64,000 bases of DNA from Glandiceps talaboti. Lineage: Eukaryota; Hemichordata; Enteropneusta; Spengelidae. Below the pieces are notes generated by a model. It was not told the DNA's origin. It did not search any database and saw only the letters and a program-made list of their open reading frames with translations. The translations under genes were made by a program, and so were the position numbers. Positions 45,588 through 61,957 of the stretch are shown in pieces; the first letter of the stretch is position 1; the number at the start of each line of letters is the position of its first letter. Location of the stretch: assembly GCF_964340395.1 (NCBI RefSeq), contig NC_135554.1, positions 15,494,092-15,558,091 on the forward strand, read 5' to 3'.

Positions 45588-48500
45588 AGAACACGGAGAC
45601 TATTAGAGATTGTAATATCATCCTACAGTGAAACGGAGACGAGTGTCGGACTTAAATCACATTTCACGAGTGGACCGAGTATAGGCTTCAGTTATTTTAT
45701 TGAAAAATAACAATGCACAAAATGTAATCGCAATGACGGAGTCTGTTTTATGGATTGTCTGAAAGCTCGCCAGCAGCACTTATTCGTCTCCGTAGGGATT
45801 TCGCTCCTCTCTACTAAAACTGACACGACTTGCTGTTAATCTTATGAATATTCAACAGTGCTGTTTATTTCATCGAGTTAGACTTGTTCTTATTTCTATC
45901 TAGTTGGTAGCATTGTAACTTTATTAAAAGCACCCAGAAAACTTTGACTGCGGTGAATGAACAGAAAAACGAACAAGCGAAGTTTGATTGACACAAGTTG
46001 CATAGACTAACTTGAGAACAGTGTCTGATATCTGCTGGGGATATATGGGAACTTATCTCAGAAAGCAGAGGACTATGTCCCTATACTTTTGGTCCTACGA
46101 CCTTATAGATATAATCAATGTAACACCGCCTCAACCATTTAAATATATTTCTCATACGTTTTCAACTGAATTTCACACTTTCAGATCTTCAGTTTAACTC
46201 TTTGAATACACAGGCGGATTTCTTGTTATCCCAATTGAATGTGGTGTGCATGAACAGGAGTTTCCATGTTTTCCAAATAAACGAACACCGGAAGCGATTA
46301 TACGGATTAAGTGAACATATACATATACATTTCGGGGGTTACGTGTAGGAAACTTAGTTCCTTTTTGCATCAAAATGAGTTTTATTTCATGGACGAAACT
46401 AATACAATGATTTAACAACTTGAAAGGTTATCATACTTTGAATTTTCAGAATTCTTTCCTTGAGGAGTCAAAATAAGATCGCCGAGTCTGTTTTCTGCTC
46501 AAGATAGTGCCTAATATGTCAACTAAGAAACACACCGCAATGTGTCTGAAGAATTCAAATTGTAAATTTGCTAGACATTACATGTATACCCTGAATAGAC
46601 AAAAAATGAGTGGAACCGCTACTTTGTGCCTTCTCTTCAGACTAGTGACCTTTAGATCCTAGTCAATCATATACATATCCGAATTGCTGAGGTAGAGCAA
46701 AGCAATTAAGAAAGAATTGCCTGATGACTTGATGTATTTTTAGACGACTAAGTACTAAGGCATTTTGAAATTTAAGCGTCAAATAACTAAGGCACTTTTT
46801 GAAGGATAAACTATGCCACGGGGCACCACTGCAATGATTCACCGATAACCCGAGTTCTGAGTTTATCGTGGCACAAGGTGAAAAAGTTCACCTACGAACC
46901 AATCAAATACACAAACATTTGATGGGGGAGACTATACTATGTTTGGCAGTCAGAATATTTGTGAGTAGTACTTTAATACAATACAACCCAGCTTCATCTT
47001 GAAAATCTTTGATATTTAGATTTATTTATATGAACACTCAGTATGTGACTTTCAAATGATGTCGATCGCGGTGTGAGATTGTATTATTAGTGAAGGGGCG
47101 CCAACAACGATGAGATTGCGAAGGTTTCAACGTTGTGACTTGGAGAGGCACAACACCATCGCTAGTAATAGTCCAAAACAAAATCTGAACACTGAAGTAA
47201 ACATTTTAGCATAAAGTTGGCAGGAAAAAATGAGCCAACTGATATCTAGGAAAGATACATAATGACAAGAATGTTTCTGTAATTATTTTATAAAACTAAC
47301 ACAATATAAGTTTTTACTTTCTCTACAGCTTGCACCGATTTGTAAACATATTAACTGAAACTTGTTCAATTAAAAAACTGTACAATTGTACCTGTTGGCT
47401 TATCTTATCCGTATGTGGTGTAATAGCAGTTCAAAATCTAAAATCTATAGCGAACACTCGACCTTGATTTAGTCGCCATGTCGATTTCAAGCAGGAAGCT
47501 AGTCACGTGATCATGACGGCTGAAATTCTGTATGGCGTGAATATTAAATACCAGACTTTTAATTTACATTCACGTGCACGTGATTGAAACTGTCAGCTTG
47601 TCATTATAAGCATACCCACTGTCAACTGGTCATTTTAAGCATACCCACTGTCAACTGGTCATTTTAAGCATACCCACTGTCTACTGGTCATTTTAAGCAT
47701 ACACATTGTCAACTTGTCATTTTGAGCACGGTCATATTAATAGTGTAATATTGATCTCGTTCGAAATTAATTTTAAAGCGACATGCCTGCTACAGGCACA
47801 ATAATAATGATTGACACATAGTAACACATAGACTGCTATAGTTTTATTTGTAATGAAAAGTACATATGATACTTGTGTGATATATAACTTTACATAATAC
47901 ACCTAATACAACACTTACATTTAGGCTACTTTAAGGTGTGGTTTCGTAGCTGGTGGGAGCGGAGGTTGAGGGGGAGGGGGAGGGGGCTTGGAGTACTCTT
48001 ATAGAAATGTGAACAGACATGATTAAAGAAATGCCTCCAATCCGCCATCCTGACATTTAGAATCGTTACATGTAACGTGTAAAGACCTAGCCAACTCATG
48101 ATAGCGCCTTCTACGGCTGAAAATATGTATTCATGAATTCCCACTCTCATGTCCGGTTTATCTATTTTTAAAAATATAAGTATGTTTCAAACTGTTTAAA
48201 TCCTCCTTGTGAACCACTTTAAGTTTGGTGAATCGTGTATAAGTATAAGAGTAAGCATGCCATACCATAGCCTCTGTTTTTCCCTCAGAGACTCTCAACA
48301 ACATTCTACGTGATGAATGTGGTAATCATAATATGTACTCTCCTTGATACTTGCAAAGGGTTTACACCACATAATGAAATCCAGATACCCCTGTAAGAAA
48401 TCATCAATTGGAGTAAATTAAAGTTAAAGTTAAAATGGCGAACACCACTCCTTAGACATGACTCCTTAGTGCACATTACGTTGAAATAAAACAACCAGTT

Positions 48501-51500
48501 TTTTTTTCTCAGCATCGCACATGATAATACCGTAATGTAAACTAATGAAAAGATTCCAGAATTCAAAGTAAACAAAATGCCTTTATTTTATAAAGTCGCG
48601 TTCCCCTTAATATAGTAAAACAGCCACTTCGCAATGCTTCATAAAACAGGTCATACTTTCTGAGTACGTTTAGAGACAGCATCAATTGCTTTAAAGGAAC
48701 ACAGTCGACAACTGTGGTTCTGTTGTCAACAAAGTGTGCACACAGCTGTACATAATATATACAGCCTGTACAATACAATAACCCTTACAACATCACAGCC
48801 CCGATAGAGAACGCAGAAAAAAAATACTTGGTAATCGTGACTATGGTGTTTGTCATTTTTTTGGGTAACTCCAAAATGATATCATGATAAATGTTATTAT
48901 TTGACCATATCTGAATGACTTATGAGATATATTCTAGTTGCTAAGCACGATTCAACATATTTTAGTCACTGTATTTTAGGATATGGTGCCACCGTCGCAA
49001 GGCACGCATGTCCACGACGGGGTCTCAAGTGAACAACTGTGCCTTGAACATGTTGAATAGGCGATGCGATAACAACAAAGAATGGGGGCGTCAACACTCT
49101 GATCGAAAAACAAAGTGGTGTGGTGGTGTTTACTGAAAATGGCACTTGACCAAGATTTCACCGTGAAGTGATAATATTTCACCGTTCAACTATAAGCTTA
49201 CTGATTATCGTTTAATGTGTTGATGGACTTTTCAAGGTCACTTTAGGACTAAGCTTAGGCTTTTCCCAAAGTCATTATTATAGCAGTCGTAGTTGTCCGT
49301 CAACAATATTTCGAATTCATCTATATTCACTAAGAGTCTCTTTAATAATGTCGTAGATAATGAGATATTCTCGGTCAATAAAAAACGAAAATGACAACAA
49401 CATTGGCTTGTGGGTAAATGCTTGTAAACATGCACCAATGTGACAGGACGATGTTGGCGCTATTACAAATTAAAAGAATTTGTTACACACCAATTTCTGA
49501 CGTTTTGTATTTGAAGTGTTTACTCTATTTGATTTATTACTGCAATAAATATTGTTTTATCAATTGTCGACACTAATACCGAATATATATCATGTATAAT
49601 ATATTTGTATGATTGATAATGGTGACAAAGAATGATTTATCTAAGTATCTCGTCATTACAACTAAAATGATGTCGGCTTGGTGTTTCACTCATGGGGTAT
49701 TACATTTTTACACAGAGCTAGACATATATCAACTCCAGACTAACAATAACAGAGACACAATAAACACAGCAGGATCCTTTGCCCAATCACTTTGAACAGT
49801 GATAAGCATTGCTATTCTTTTACAGTGCAGTAAAAACAGGCTTCTAATGAAAATATTACACATGGACTTGATGATTTTAATAGCTGCAATTGTTTATTTT
49901 CTAGCTGATAATTTTTCAACTTGACTACTTCTACATCCCCCTACTGTGCATGGCATCTATGTAATTGTTTATTTTGCATTAGAAGTTGTCTGAGGGTGTG
50001 TAATAACTGTCACGTCACATGAGCGAAATACCAAGCCTACATCATTTTTGTTGTAATTTCGTAGATAGATATACTTTTCGTTGTGTGTGTGTGCGTCAAT
50101 CAAATCACCCATTCAATCAAAACACTGCTGAATATAGTGAATTAATTGTCAGTGATGTGGGGAGAAATGGAGGGTCATTTTTTAGCACGACGGAGTCGGG
50201 AGGGTCGTATTTTTGCGCCACAACCCGGGCCTGGTTTCCCCCGGCCCTCCCCACCCCCTGTAATTACTGAAGGCTCAATAACGGACAGCTAAGTTCTCTT
50301 GCTAATGGCGATTCACCAAGATGTAAATGGACATGGTCTGGAACTTTTGCGTTATTTTTGTTATTTATATATATTTTTTTATAGAGTCTGTTTTTCTAAT
50401 CACCAGTAGAACTCTTACATTAGAAGACAGACCAGTACAATAATAATTTTATTATCAACTTCTCTACCAAGAAGATTTTAGGCCTAGTGTTCCTTTCCAT
50501 TTCACACATCTTTGAAATGAAACGTTGTTCTTATATAATAACTCAAAATGAGATCTTAGCATTTTATTTGGCATGCAGTGTACAGTAAACAGTTGAACAG
50601 AGTTTCTTTTCGCAAATTACAATATGAATTAATAGTAGTTTGTTCGTTCAGCACTGAACTTTGTCGCCAAGATAAAATGCAAGCTGATGTATTTTAATGT
50701 CGTTCAGGACATATATCCAAAATATTACAAACCGATACTAGAATGGTTTTATATTTTGCAACCAATTACAGAAAAAAAAGGCCAGTATTCCTTTCAGTAC
50801 ACGTAACTTGAAGTATTGCTTGATTGCCCCTTTCAAGTCTTCCTCGTGGTCTGTGTAGTTTGTTGGTGTTTTCGTTCTAACCACTGACCGGCGTTACACT
50901 AGTCACTGACTGACTAGCTATGTTGAAATGATCCACAGCGAGTGGCTAAGTAGCCTAGAAACGACCTGATGTTTGTGCTGAACGTGTCAACCAAAGAATT
51001 CCACAAATACCCTCTACGCGAAAATATTCCACAGCTACAACTACGATAACGACGACCTAGATTTGGGCAAAGTGCGCTTAAGTTGTTGATCTATACTTTC
51101 AGTCGACAGAGACCAAAATATAAAAGATATTCTGTATACAGTTCACGTTCGGAACTACACATGTGTCAATGGGATGATGATGGATATGTTCGCTCTTAAT
51201 GAAACAGGGATGACGGTTTGAGATCGAGAATGCTTGAGACTATTGACACAACGTTTTACAGATCAATTGTTGGTGACCCGCTTGGGTATCTAGCACAATA
51301 CCGTTGTTCTTATCCATTCGACGACCAATCGGACTGATCACACGTACGGTACACAACACGAGTGGACACGGTAACAAACAATATTGAGCACACGGGGTTT
51401 GGTCTGCCATATGACGAACGCCTTCAACTTTTAACACTAGGCTTTTACGTAAACCACCTGTTTACTCACCGTTTGTCAACACATAACGGTAGGAAATAAC

Positions 51501-51630
51501 AACTGTATTCATAAGATATGGAAAGTGGGAAGGTAGTGCAAATTCATATGCACTCATAAATAAGCATAACAATCTGCTAAGACTTTTTAAGTTCACCACT
51601 CGTCTTTACTTCGTTCACAATCGGAGTAGC
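45588..51630. other. Unassigned DNA between the GPCR and the polyglutamine gene
   Basis: Apart from the 29-bp minisatellite at 47592-47735, nothing is recognised. A G-rich stretch at 47965-47990 and a GC-rich patch at 50160-50265 stand out from the AT-rich surroundings. Confidence 0.45.
47592..47735. repeat. 29-bp minisatellite, nearly five copies
   Basis: Unit of the form GTCAACTGGTCATTTTAAGC followed by ATACCCACT. The middle units are almost identical and the outer units are diverged. Confidence 0.93.
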
Positions 51631-51631
51631 A

Positions 51632-52289
51632 ATGACAGCCATGAAGACTGCATTGCCAGATCCAGCTGATACTAGTTCAAGACATCTAGCATGGGAAGAC
51701 CACGCAAGCTCCAAAAGTTCACCCAGATTTAGACTTGACTTACGGATGAATGGGGCAGCTGCGCGAAATTCGCGGTCGCCGTTGTCCACGAGAAATAAAC
51801 CGGACTTTATTACAGCTACCATGCCACCGGATACAACGCGTAAGAAACATGTAAGTTTTCATATAGAAGGAACGGAATCGTCTCGTCCAGAGAGAGCCAT
51901 ACCCCATATCGATGTAAGTGTACCTGATCAGGAGAATGTGAAAGATGTAGAATTTCTTTTGCCGCAACGTCAACCGTTACCAGGCACGTCCGATGTTTTC
52001 CAGCAAGCACTTGACACGCTCAACATCGACACAGACGCGCTATCGAACAGAAGTTCCCCACTACCAGGCGACTTACACGTTAGGCGATCGTCACTAATAG
52101 CCACCATGACAGAACTCACAATTTCCACATTTCGCAATAAACTGGATGGCGCTATCAAACCTGACAATGACGAAAGCGGTGATGGTGAAAGTGAAGAAGT
52201 CAACTTTCCAGTAATGTCACCAACTTCACAGACAACACAACTTCCTCCAACACTGACAAAACGAAATGCAAATTCACATACTAGATGTC

Positions 52290-52362
<73 letters not shown>

Positions 52363-52927
52363 GAAGCAAACACCTTTGAAGAAAGCAGTACGTGTCCGTA
52401 AAATTTCAGCTCCGTCCAAGTTACAGCATGCTCCGAGTTCTGCCTGGAAAACGTTTAACATGAACTCTCCAAAAGCGTCGCCCAAAACAAGCCCCATTCT
52501 AAAAAGAAGAGCAATATCTGTAATATGTCCACCTAAACTAAGTGAGCTCGATACAAGTCGATATGATGAGCGAAGGCAGAATCACCGCGCAGGTACAGTT
52601 GAATCACCGAGGAACTCGCCACAACCGATGCTAAGACCGAAAGTGGGAAGCACTCTAAAAGAAATGCTAACGGTCAGTAAATACATCCAGCATGCTACGG
52701 CTGGGGCAGGTTTACCGCCAACAAGACACGACCTTTTCGGTTTCTACAATGACAACAGTCAGATTTTGAGTGCTAGACAAATTTTAGTTCGTAGAGGCAT
52801 TGCTTTGAAGGAGACAGGTTGGTTGAATGATGGACTTGGTGATATTACGGAAGTCTCATCGTTCGGCGACATACGAGCTTATCGCCACATCCGAAGAAGA
52901 AGAGGTAGTAAATATTACGAAATTTGA
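51632..52927 (+). CDS. 431-residue disordered polyglutamine protein, single exon
   Basis: Not recognised. One uninterrupted frame starts at 51632. It is rich in Ser, Pro, Arg and Lys. A 25-residue Gln tract (residues 220-244) is coded by 24 CAA and one CAG. KKHVSFHIEG (71-80) matches the RVxF docking motif of protein phosphatase 1 (KHVSF). Several basic-Ser motifs (RRSSL, RRAIS, RRGSKYYEI) look like AGC-kinase sites, and SPKASPKTSP-type proline-directed sites follow the Gln tract. The last about 90 residues (KEMLTVSKYIQHATAGAGLP to RGSKYYEI) are of more globular composition and may be the conserved domain. Non-repetitive composition and length well above chance argue for a real gene. A cytoplasmic or nuclear regulator is only inference. 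Confidence 0.8.
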
Positions 52928-53050
52928 TCACGCTAACGTCGTAGTTTTATACGATTATGTGTTATAATTTCTTTCAAGCTACCCGAGGTAAACGTACTTT
53001 TGAATAATGTCGGTATGTTTTTTGTTACATTTTCTCGTTTGGATTTTAAC

Positions 53051-53306
53051 ATTTTTATACCGGCTAACGAAGATAGTTTAGATAGTAAACCGTTTCGTTG
53101 AACTGTGTGTATACATTTTCATACCGGCTAACGAAGATAGTTTAGATAGTGAACCGTTTCGTTGAACTGTGTGTATACATTTTTATACCTCCTAACGAAG
53201 GTAGTTTAGATAGTGAACCGTTTCGTTGAACTGTGTGTATACATTTTTATACCTGCTAACGAAGGTAGTTTAGATAGTGAACCGTTTCGTTGAACTGTTT
53301 GTATAC
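53051..53306. repeat. 64-bp minisatellite, four copies, downstream of the polyglutamine gene
   Basis: Each unit contains CTAACGAAGATAGTTTAGAT and ACCGTTTCGTTGAACTGTGT with an exact 64-bp spacing. It starts about 120 bp after the stop codon, so it probably lies in the 3' untranslated region. Confidence 0.93.
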
Positions 53307-53309
53307 AAG

Positions 53310-54520
53310 CTCCTTGATTATGCTTACATAGTTTGCGTTTGCTCTGAACTTTAATACACCCGTTAGTTGTTTTTTTAACTAAACATAAAAATGATCTTCA
53401 TTGAACTTACTGGAGCCTTTAATTGGCGTGTTGAATTGCACACTCGATCTGTTCGCTTAAAAGTGTTTAAAATACAAATTTACGAGGAGGCCGACACAAA
53501 TAATTGTAGTTTTTTGACACTTGTATGATTGAGGAAGGTGTTTTCAACTTTATCTGTTTTTCTCACTGAAAACGCAATACGAGTAAACATGTAACCACCT
53601 TTGAAAGCACTGTTCATTGTGCAGAACTGACCTTAATATCACCAGGGAACATAAAAGGGAAAGGGGGAAGGGGGTCAATCGTTCAAGGGATGGAATAAGT
53701 CAATATTTGCGTTGTGGGTCACTACAAGTTGTCAATGCAAACCTCAAAGTGTGAACGTAAATAATACATTCTCTTAATATGTCAATGACTTGTAATGCTA
53801 ATATTACCGAAAATTTCTTTAAAAATGTAACAAGAATTTTCATACTTTTTCTGGACATCATGTATAACATAACTCTGACATTGGTTTCAATTTTCATCAG
53901 TTTGTGTAACTTTCTTTAGAGAGTGTGTTTAGGAGAAGTCACTTTCGGTTGAGACTCTACCTAGACATACTAATCTTAGATACCGTAGAGTATGGTCGTC
54001 GTGTAACGAGGACATAACATCGACATCGTTACTCTGGTAGCATTGTGTCTCTAAATATAATTTATGTAATGTGACATTTCATTTGTTTGTTGAATCTAAT
54101 TTAAGGAAATAAGAATTTTACCAACATTTATTCATGGATAGATTCCTAAAACGTCACTAATAGTAATTAAACCAGCTTTACTCAATGTACTGTTACAACC
54201 TGGTGCGCACGATCTGGTCACTGACATCACCGCAGAGACATGAGGCTATTTGCCATACATATTGTAACTTGTAAGAGGTTTTAAACCCCTGTTTACAAAC
54301 CTTGATTGAAATAAATGTTGTGCTAAATTAAACTTGATGTGTATATTCACGCCACAAAAAATACAAGCCTTATAAGTTGTTTGGTTGTCAATGGTTACCG
54401 ATAACTGTTCCTATGTATATGCAACGTAAACTTGCAACTTAGTGATTTTAGAGTTAAAACCCTTGAATTGTGCGTTGTGATATGACTGTTTCACTATAGA
54501 ATAGTGTGATTTCACAGTGT
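53310..54520. other. Unassigned AT-rich DNA
   Basis: Nothing recognised apart from possible 3' untranslated sequence of the gene at 51632. Confidence 0.45.
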
Positions 54521-54521
54521 A

Positions 54522-54523
<2 letters not shown>

Positions 54524-54562
<39 letters not shown>

Positions 54563-54593
54563 CTGTCTGTCTGTCTGTCTGTCTATCTGTCTG

Positions 54594-54624
<31 letters not shown>

Positions 54625-54704
54625 GTGTGGGGGGGGGGGGGTTGGGGTTGGGGGTTGGGGTTGGTGTGTGTGTGCGTGTGTGTGTGTGTGTGTGTGCGTG
54701 TGTG
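54524..54704. repeat. (GT)n/(CTGT)n/G-rich compound array
   Basis: Includes a run of twelve G followed by TTGGGG-type repeats (54628-54664). Frames are artefacts. Confidence 0.96.
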
Positions 54705-55342
54705 ATAAACTGCAATACGGTAGCGAAGAGTGTTGTATATCTTACATTTTATCATTTCAATCAAAACAAGTGTAGTTAGTTATTGTCAGTTCTAGTCATC
54801 TGCATACCGATACATCAGTTAGCCACTAACACGTCTACTAGTAGTGATTTTCAGTCTCTTTTCAAATGAATAATGATAAGACTTTTGTTGCAACGTCGAA
54901 ACAAGAGAAAGATTGATATGGACTTACAGAACAGGATGGAATGGAGTTGTCACAATTATTCCCAGTGTTTATTTCACCCTACAGAAATAAATAGTACCCA
55001 CTATTCTTGTACTCGTGTAAAAACAACAGAACTTTAAACTGATTAATGTTTTGCTGTCAAAAAAAGTCGCTGAAAGGACTGGTTACATGTTTCACGAACA
55101 AATATTCGTGTGCTAGTCCTAATTTACAGTCAGTGCAGTATTTGTTTACAACTTAGTTTTCAGTTACGAATCTGAAATTGTGTTTTAAATAAACTCCGAG
55201 TGAGTATCGCTTGTGTAGTGTTGTTTGTTAATTGACTTAATAAGTACTGGACATTCTAACGTGATGTTTGCATGTCTGATGCATCACATTTTGTTACTAC
55301 ATGGAAAATGTCTACTTAAAAAATGGCAACTTTTAGTGTAAA

Positions 55343-55347
<5 letters not shown>

Positions 55348-55405
<58 letters not shown>

Positions 55406-55460
55406 ATAAGTGACTCGATGGATAGATAGCAACAGTTCGAAGTCGTCCTTACTTCCAATC

Positions 55461-55547
<87 letters not shown>
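55348..55547. repeat. Two (TA)n arrays flanking a 60-bp unique segment
   Basis: TA arrays at 55348-55401 and 55463-55547. The segment between contains AGTCGTCCTTACTTCCAATC, similar to 32430-32449 in the possible Penelope-like remnant. Confidence 0.93.
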
Positions 55548-56052
<505 letters not shown>

Positions 56053-56190
56053 CACTGTGTAACGGCTCCTGTGTATCTTGCTTGATACTGTGTTATTTAT
56101 ACCGCTCTACATATATATGTTTTGAGCACTGTTTACTCCAGCATAGACACGTTTCATATACTGATGAGTTAATATATATATATATATATA

Positions 56191-58155
56191 TTATCCTTCA
56201 GCCTCTGAACAAAACTACGAGTGATCAAATATAAAATCCATATTGAATGTTTATACCAAGTTTTCCAAAGTTCTTGTGACAAACGATTAGAAGTATTTTA
56301 ATTATTATTCGTATAATATGCTCTGGTTGAAAAATTAACCATTTGCATGATTTTATATGTATTATGGTTGCACATTTATGTTATACAGGTGTTGGTCGAT
56401 CAAAACACTTCCTCATATAATGCCGACAGTAAATACAATTATTGATGGTACCTGGCAATTTGTACTTACATAGGTATTTAAATCTGTTATTAAATTAAAT
56501 TTACCCAGTATGAAAACTGCCTATATTATTTATGTTCTAACTTGTGTTCAAACGCTTTTACTTGACAGCTATAGTGTTTACTACAACCCTGTGTTGCTTG
56601 GACCAAACTGACCTCCAGTCACGATTTCAAATATAGGTTCAATATACTGATAATAGCCATGTCGTTAACGCGTTATCAACAAGAGCTAAACGACGTTGTT
56701 TGAGAAATGACGTATTCAGATCTGTAGAATCGATACAATTCTTTCGAGTATTCCAGGGTATATCTTATCTATAACCTGTCATTGTATCCAGAACACAAAC
56801 CGTGACTTAGCAATGAAGTTATGGCGGAAATAAACTCTATTCTTTTGATTGATTAGTGATTTAATTCGCTATCATGATGGATGTATACACCATAGAAACC
56901 AGTCTGTAGCAAATCGATTGACCTCAATTGTGCCTGATACAGAACCTCGCCGTAGGTGTGAATCGACTTGAACTCTGATCCCTAAAAGAGCATAGTAGTT
57001 TTTGGGTTGTCACTATTTTTTTTTTTAGCTATTCTTGATTTTCACTTAATATTCTCATTATTTTATTTCTAATACTAAACCAGTTATTTTATTATTGATT
57101 CATATTCTTATTACTTTATTTCAACTGCCGAACAAATTAAATCATGACTATGAAATGATGAATCGCTCACCAAATATTCAGGTGATATACATATAACACA
57201 CCTGTAGATACCAATACACTCGACAAACACCACAGTGACAGTGTGTTACCTTGCCTCTTTGTGCATGTGACTTTGTCTTCTCTGAGTAACTTTCAGTGCG
57301 TACTATAGCTACACTGGCTTTAGTCGAAACTCCACTACAATCTAGCTGTGTAATTTACATTGCACAACGTATGATAATAGTGTCTTGTTTATTTTAGCTT
57401 GAATATGAAGCTACTGAACACATCTTTTAATAGTGTATGAAATTATGCGCTCATCGATACCTCTCATTTGTGGCCCTGACAATATGCAAATCAATGCCTA
57501 AATTTCATCACCGTAACTATAAATGATAGATCTGTCAATGGCTGAAATAATTTCGAACGCATCTTACTCTAAAAATATGACAACGAGTTGAGGTGTATAC
57601 ACAGTACAGTGATCAAGTAAATCGTGATATTTTTGGCTATATACTTCTCTCAATAGAATGTAAAATATGACTTATTTGCACTCCTTGTGTGTTTACGCAT
57701 AGACTATACGTGTAGGGTCTATGGTTTACGTGGAAACTTTCGACAGATTGAAACATATCATCATTATAATGGACAGCAGAGACAGTTCTAGTATTTCCAC
57801 TTGGGATTCATTCGTTTAAGATTTGCGTATGAAAGACTCTATCACGAAAATGTCAATTTATAGATCATTTATACAAAATATGAGGCATAACTGTGTAAGA
57901 GCAGACAAAAATCCATGGTTATTCTTATAAAAAGGGGCTGGATGGGGCGCATTGTATTGTCTATTTTTATAGGTCCGTCAAGAAACGATTTCTTGAATTA
58001 GATACATTCACACTCAAGATGGTAAAAAGTGGTTAGTCGTTAATGGCTAAATTGCAATAAATCAATAAAAATGATCACAGCCACAACCACTTGAAACGAG
58101 TAAAAGGCAGCACTAACACTTTGTAAAAAATCGAAAGTTCCCCTTTTTCCTGTAT
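56191..58155. other. Unassigned AT-rich DNA
   Basis: No exon or element recognised. Confidence 0.45.
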
Positions 58156-58162
58156 CTATTTA

Positions 58163-58271
58163 TATGTAGCTAGTACATACAACCCAAATCTAGGAGGAGT
58201 TGTGTTGTTTTCAGCGATGATTATGTGTAGCTAGTACATATAACCCAAATCTAGGAGTTGTGGTGTTTTCT
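58163..58271. repeat. Tandem duplication of about 60 bp
   Basis: GTAGCTAGTACATACAACCC at 58167 recurs as GTAGCTAGTACATATAACCC at about 58226, each followed by AAATCTAGGAG and TTGTG(T)TGTTTTC. Confidence 0.88.
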
Positions 58272-58585
58272 TTCTCATTGCTATAGCTCTGTGACCATAC
58301 TCATTGTCAAGTAGACTCAATTTCAAACCTTTGTCCAGATCATGACCAGAATGACAGCAATCTATTAGCTGACCTTTTTAGCGACTCTGCTATCGGACAC
58401 TACACATAGGAATGTTAACTCTAAGTGCTAGATCCCAACTACTAAACTGATTGTTGTTGATCAAAGTAGTCTTAACCCATCGGAGTAAACCAATGTCACG
58501 TTACCTGTATATTGTAGGGATTATTGCTTCTCGAAAACAAATCCACCCTCTCCTCCTGTATGCAAGCATGACATAAACAAACACA

Positions 58586-58589
58586 GACA

Positions 58590-58633
<44 letters not shown>

Positions 58634-58754
58634 TACACACAAACAGACAGGCACGCACAAGCAGCCACGTTCATACCAGCACCACCGACACGTACAGGCA
58701 TATTGGCACACAAAACAAATAAAAAAGTTTGAAGTGAATGTGTATTGCACATAC

Positions 58755-58796
<42 letters not shown>

Positions 58797-58797
58797 G
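58586..58797. repeat. (CA)n and (CTGT)n arrays
   Basis: CA run at 58586-58630 and CTGT run at 58755-58797. Confidence 0.95.
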
Positions 58798-59327
58798 AAA
58801 CTTAATTTTATCCAGAAAGATTGGATGCATATTTGCACGATCATTGTTCTACAACCCAGACTGAATATAAACTGAGTATACAGTGGTGGTCAATTCATAA
58901 CATGTTTGCACGTCAACATTTTGCAGTAAGGTCAAATCAAGGATTTTATATCGCTTCATGAACAAATAAATGCCTTTGCTGGATTTTCGATGACTGTTTG
59001 GTATTTTAATTCAGTTATCAGAGGTCGTAGATTAGGTTAGAGGAACAGTGTTAATGATAAGATAGAGAGATTAGAGGACAATTTAGTCGTTTTATGGTGT
59101 TGCATAGTAGTCGATAAGGTTTGCTGTAAGCTTACAATACCTGCGTACTATATAATTTGAATTTGAATTTTTTAATATTTCAAGTTAATCGAAAAAAGTA
59201 GGTGCTTATAAATATCTATACTTATTAGCCAATGTTCTTAAATGTGTTATATTCTATCTGAGACTTTTTTGCTGGTGTAAATCCACAAGCCTTTGGACAC
59301 AAACCGTGCGTCTTTGGATTTTAACCC

Positions 59328-59367
59328 CCACCACCACCACCACCACCACCACCACCACCACCACCAC

Positions 59368-59401
<34 letters not shown>

Positions 59402-59416
59402 GCTGCCGCCGCCGTT
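59328..59416. repeat. (CAC)n-(CGC)n trinucleotide array
   Basis: CAC triplets grading into CCG triplets. Confidence 0.95.
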
Positions 59417-59856
59417 TTAATATATAGGAACGCTATCTAGTCTTATCGATGAACCGAAAAATAAGTACTTGACATTAAATATTGCATATACTATAGTTAA
59501 ATAGAGGACAAATATCGGGGTAAACGTACACAGACACCACGTCAAGACATAAACTATGATGTGTTATCTTTATCGATTTTACTAACTAATCCAGTGGTTC
59601 CCAGCTCGTTAGATATGTTAGTGATTAGGGTAGGATGTTACACTATTAAAACAATGACGTATTTTTTCGTAGAATGATGTGAATATAAATGTTTTGAACT
59701 CTGAACAATAACCAACCTACGTAGGAAGGTTGAGTCAACACTTGTTGCTGTGCAAATCAAGTTGTTACCTTCAGTAATCCAGACACCGAACTATTATTTT
59801 GATATATGAAAGAAGTTGTCTTTCGACATGAATCCAACCATGCAATACAATGAACT

Positions 59857-59920
59857 GTATGTATGTATGTATGTATGTATGTATGTATGTATGTATGGAT
59901 GGATGGATGGATGGATGGAT

Positions 59921-59959
<39 letters not shown>

Positions 59960-59997
59960 GGTGGGTGGGTGGGTGGGTGCGTGCGTGCGTGCGTGCG

Positions 59998-60032
<35 letters not shown>

Positions 60033-60083
60033 GTGTGTATGTATGTATGTATGTATGTATGTATGTATGTATGTATGTATGTA
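59857..60083. repeat. Compound tetranucleotide/dinucleotide array
   Basis: Ordered blocks of GTAT, GGAT, GT, GGGT, GCGT, CTGT and GTAT again. Long Cys/Val/Met frames are artefacts. Confidence 0.97.
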
Positions 60084-60553
60084 GATGTGTTTATTTGATG
60101 AACGTTAATTTGACGTAGACAGCATTGAAAAAAGCCAGTTACTTTTTTTGATGACCTCGAAATGGTCATTGTTAGAAGGCTAATGACGCGGTGTACGTTA
60201 TGGTGACGTTTTACACATGCTTGCCAGGTTTTGACGTTGTGACGAGGTGAACAAGTGTCAATACAAAGGTTACTTTACACACATCAATATTTGGATACGA
60301 GCGAGATATAAAGAACCAGTATACGTTCAATTGAAGGGTTTGACGTCAAAATGACGTTTGTATGACGAGTCCAGAAACGTTTTTTTTTGTGTGTTTTAAA
60401 GATATATTCTTTATGAAGCCTGCTGTTGTCACTTTTTAAAAAAAAATTCTTTCAATTTTACCCGTACAAGTTGAGTAAACTTTGTACGTACATGCCCGCC
60501 ATTTTTGTCAAATAATGTACGTATTGCCAAGTCATTGAACCGACACACGTGAC

Positions 60554-61651
<1,098 letters not shown>

Positions 61652-61736
<85 letters not shown>

Positions 61737-61957
61737 GAACACACAGGCACAGACACGCGCACGCGCACACACACATATACATACATACATACATACATAC
61801 ATACATACATACATACATACATACATACATACATACATACATACATACATACATACATACATGTACGCACGCACGCACACACACGCATGCACGCACATAC
61901 ATACATACATACATACATACATACATACATACATACATACATACATACATACATACA
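61652..61957. repeat. (CA)n/(CATA)n compound array
   Basis: CA run of about 80 bp, then CATA blocks interrupted by a short GCAC-rich segment. Confidence 0.97.
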
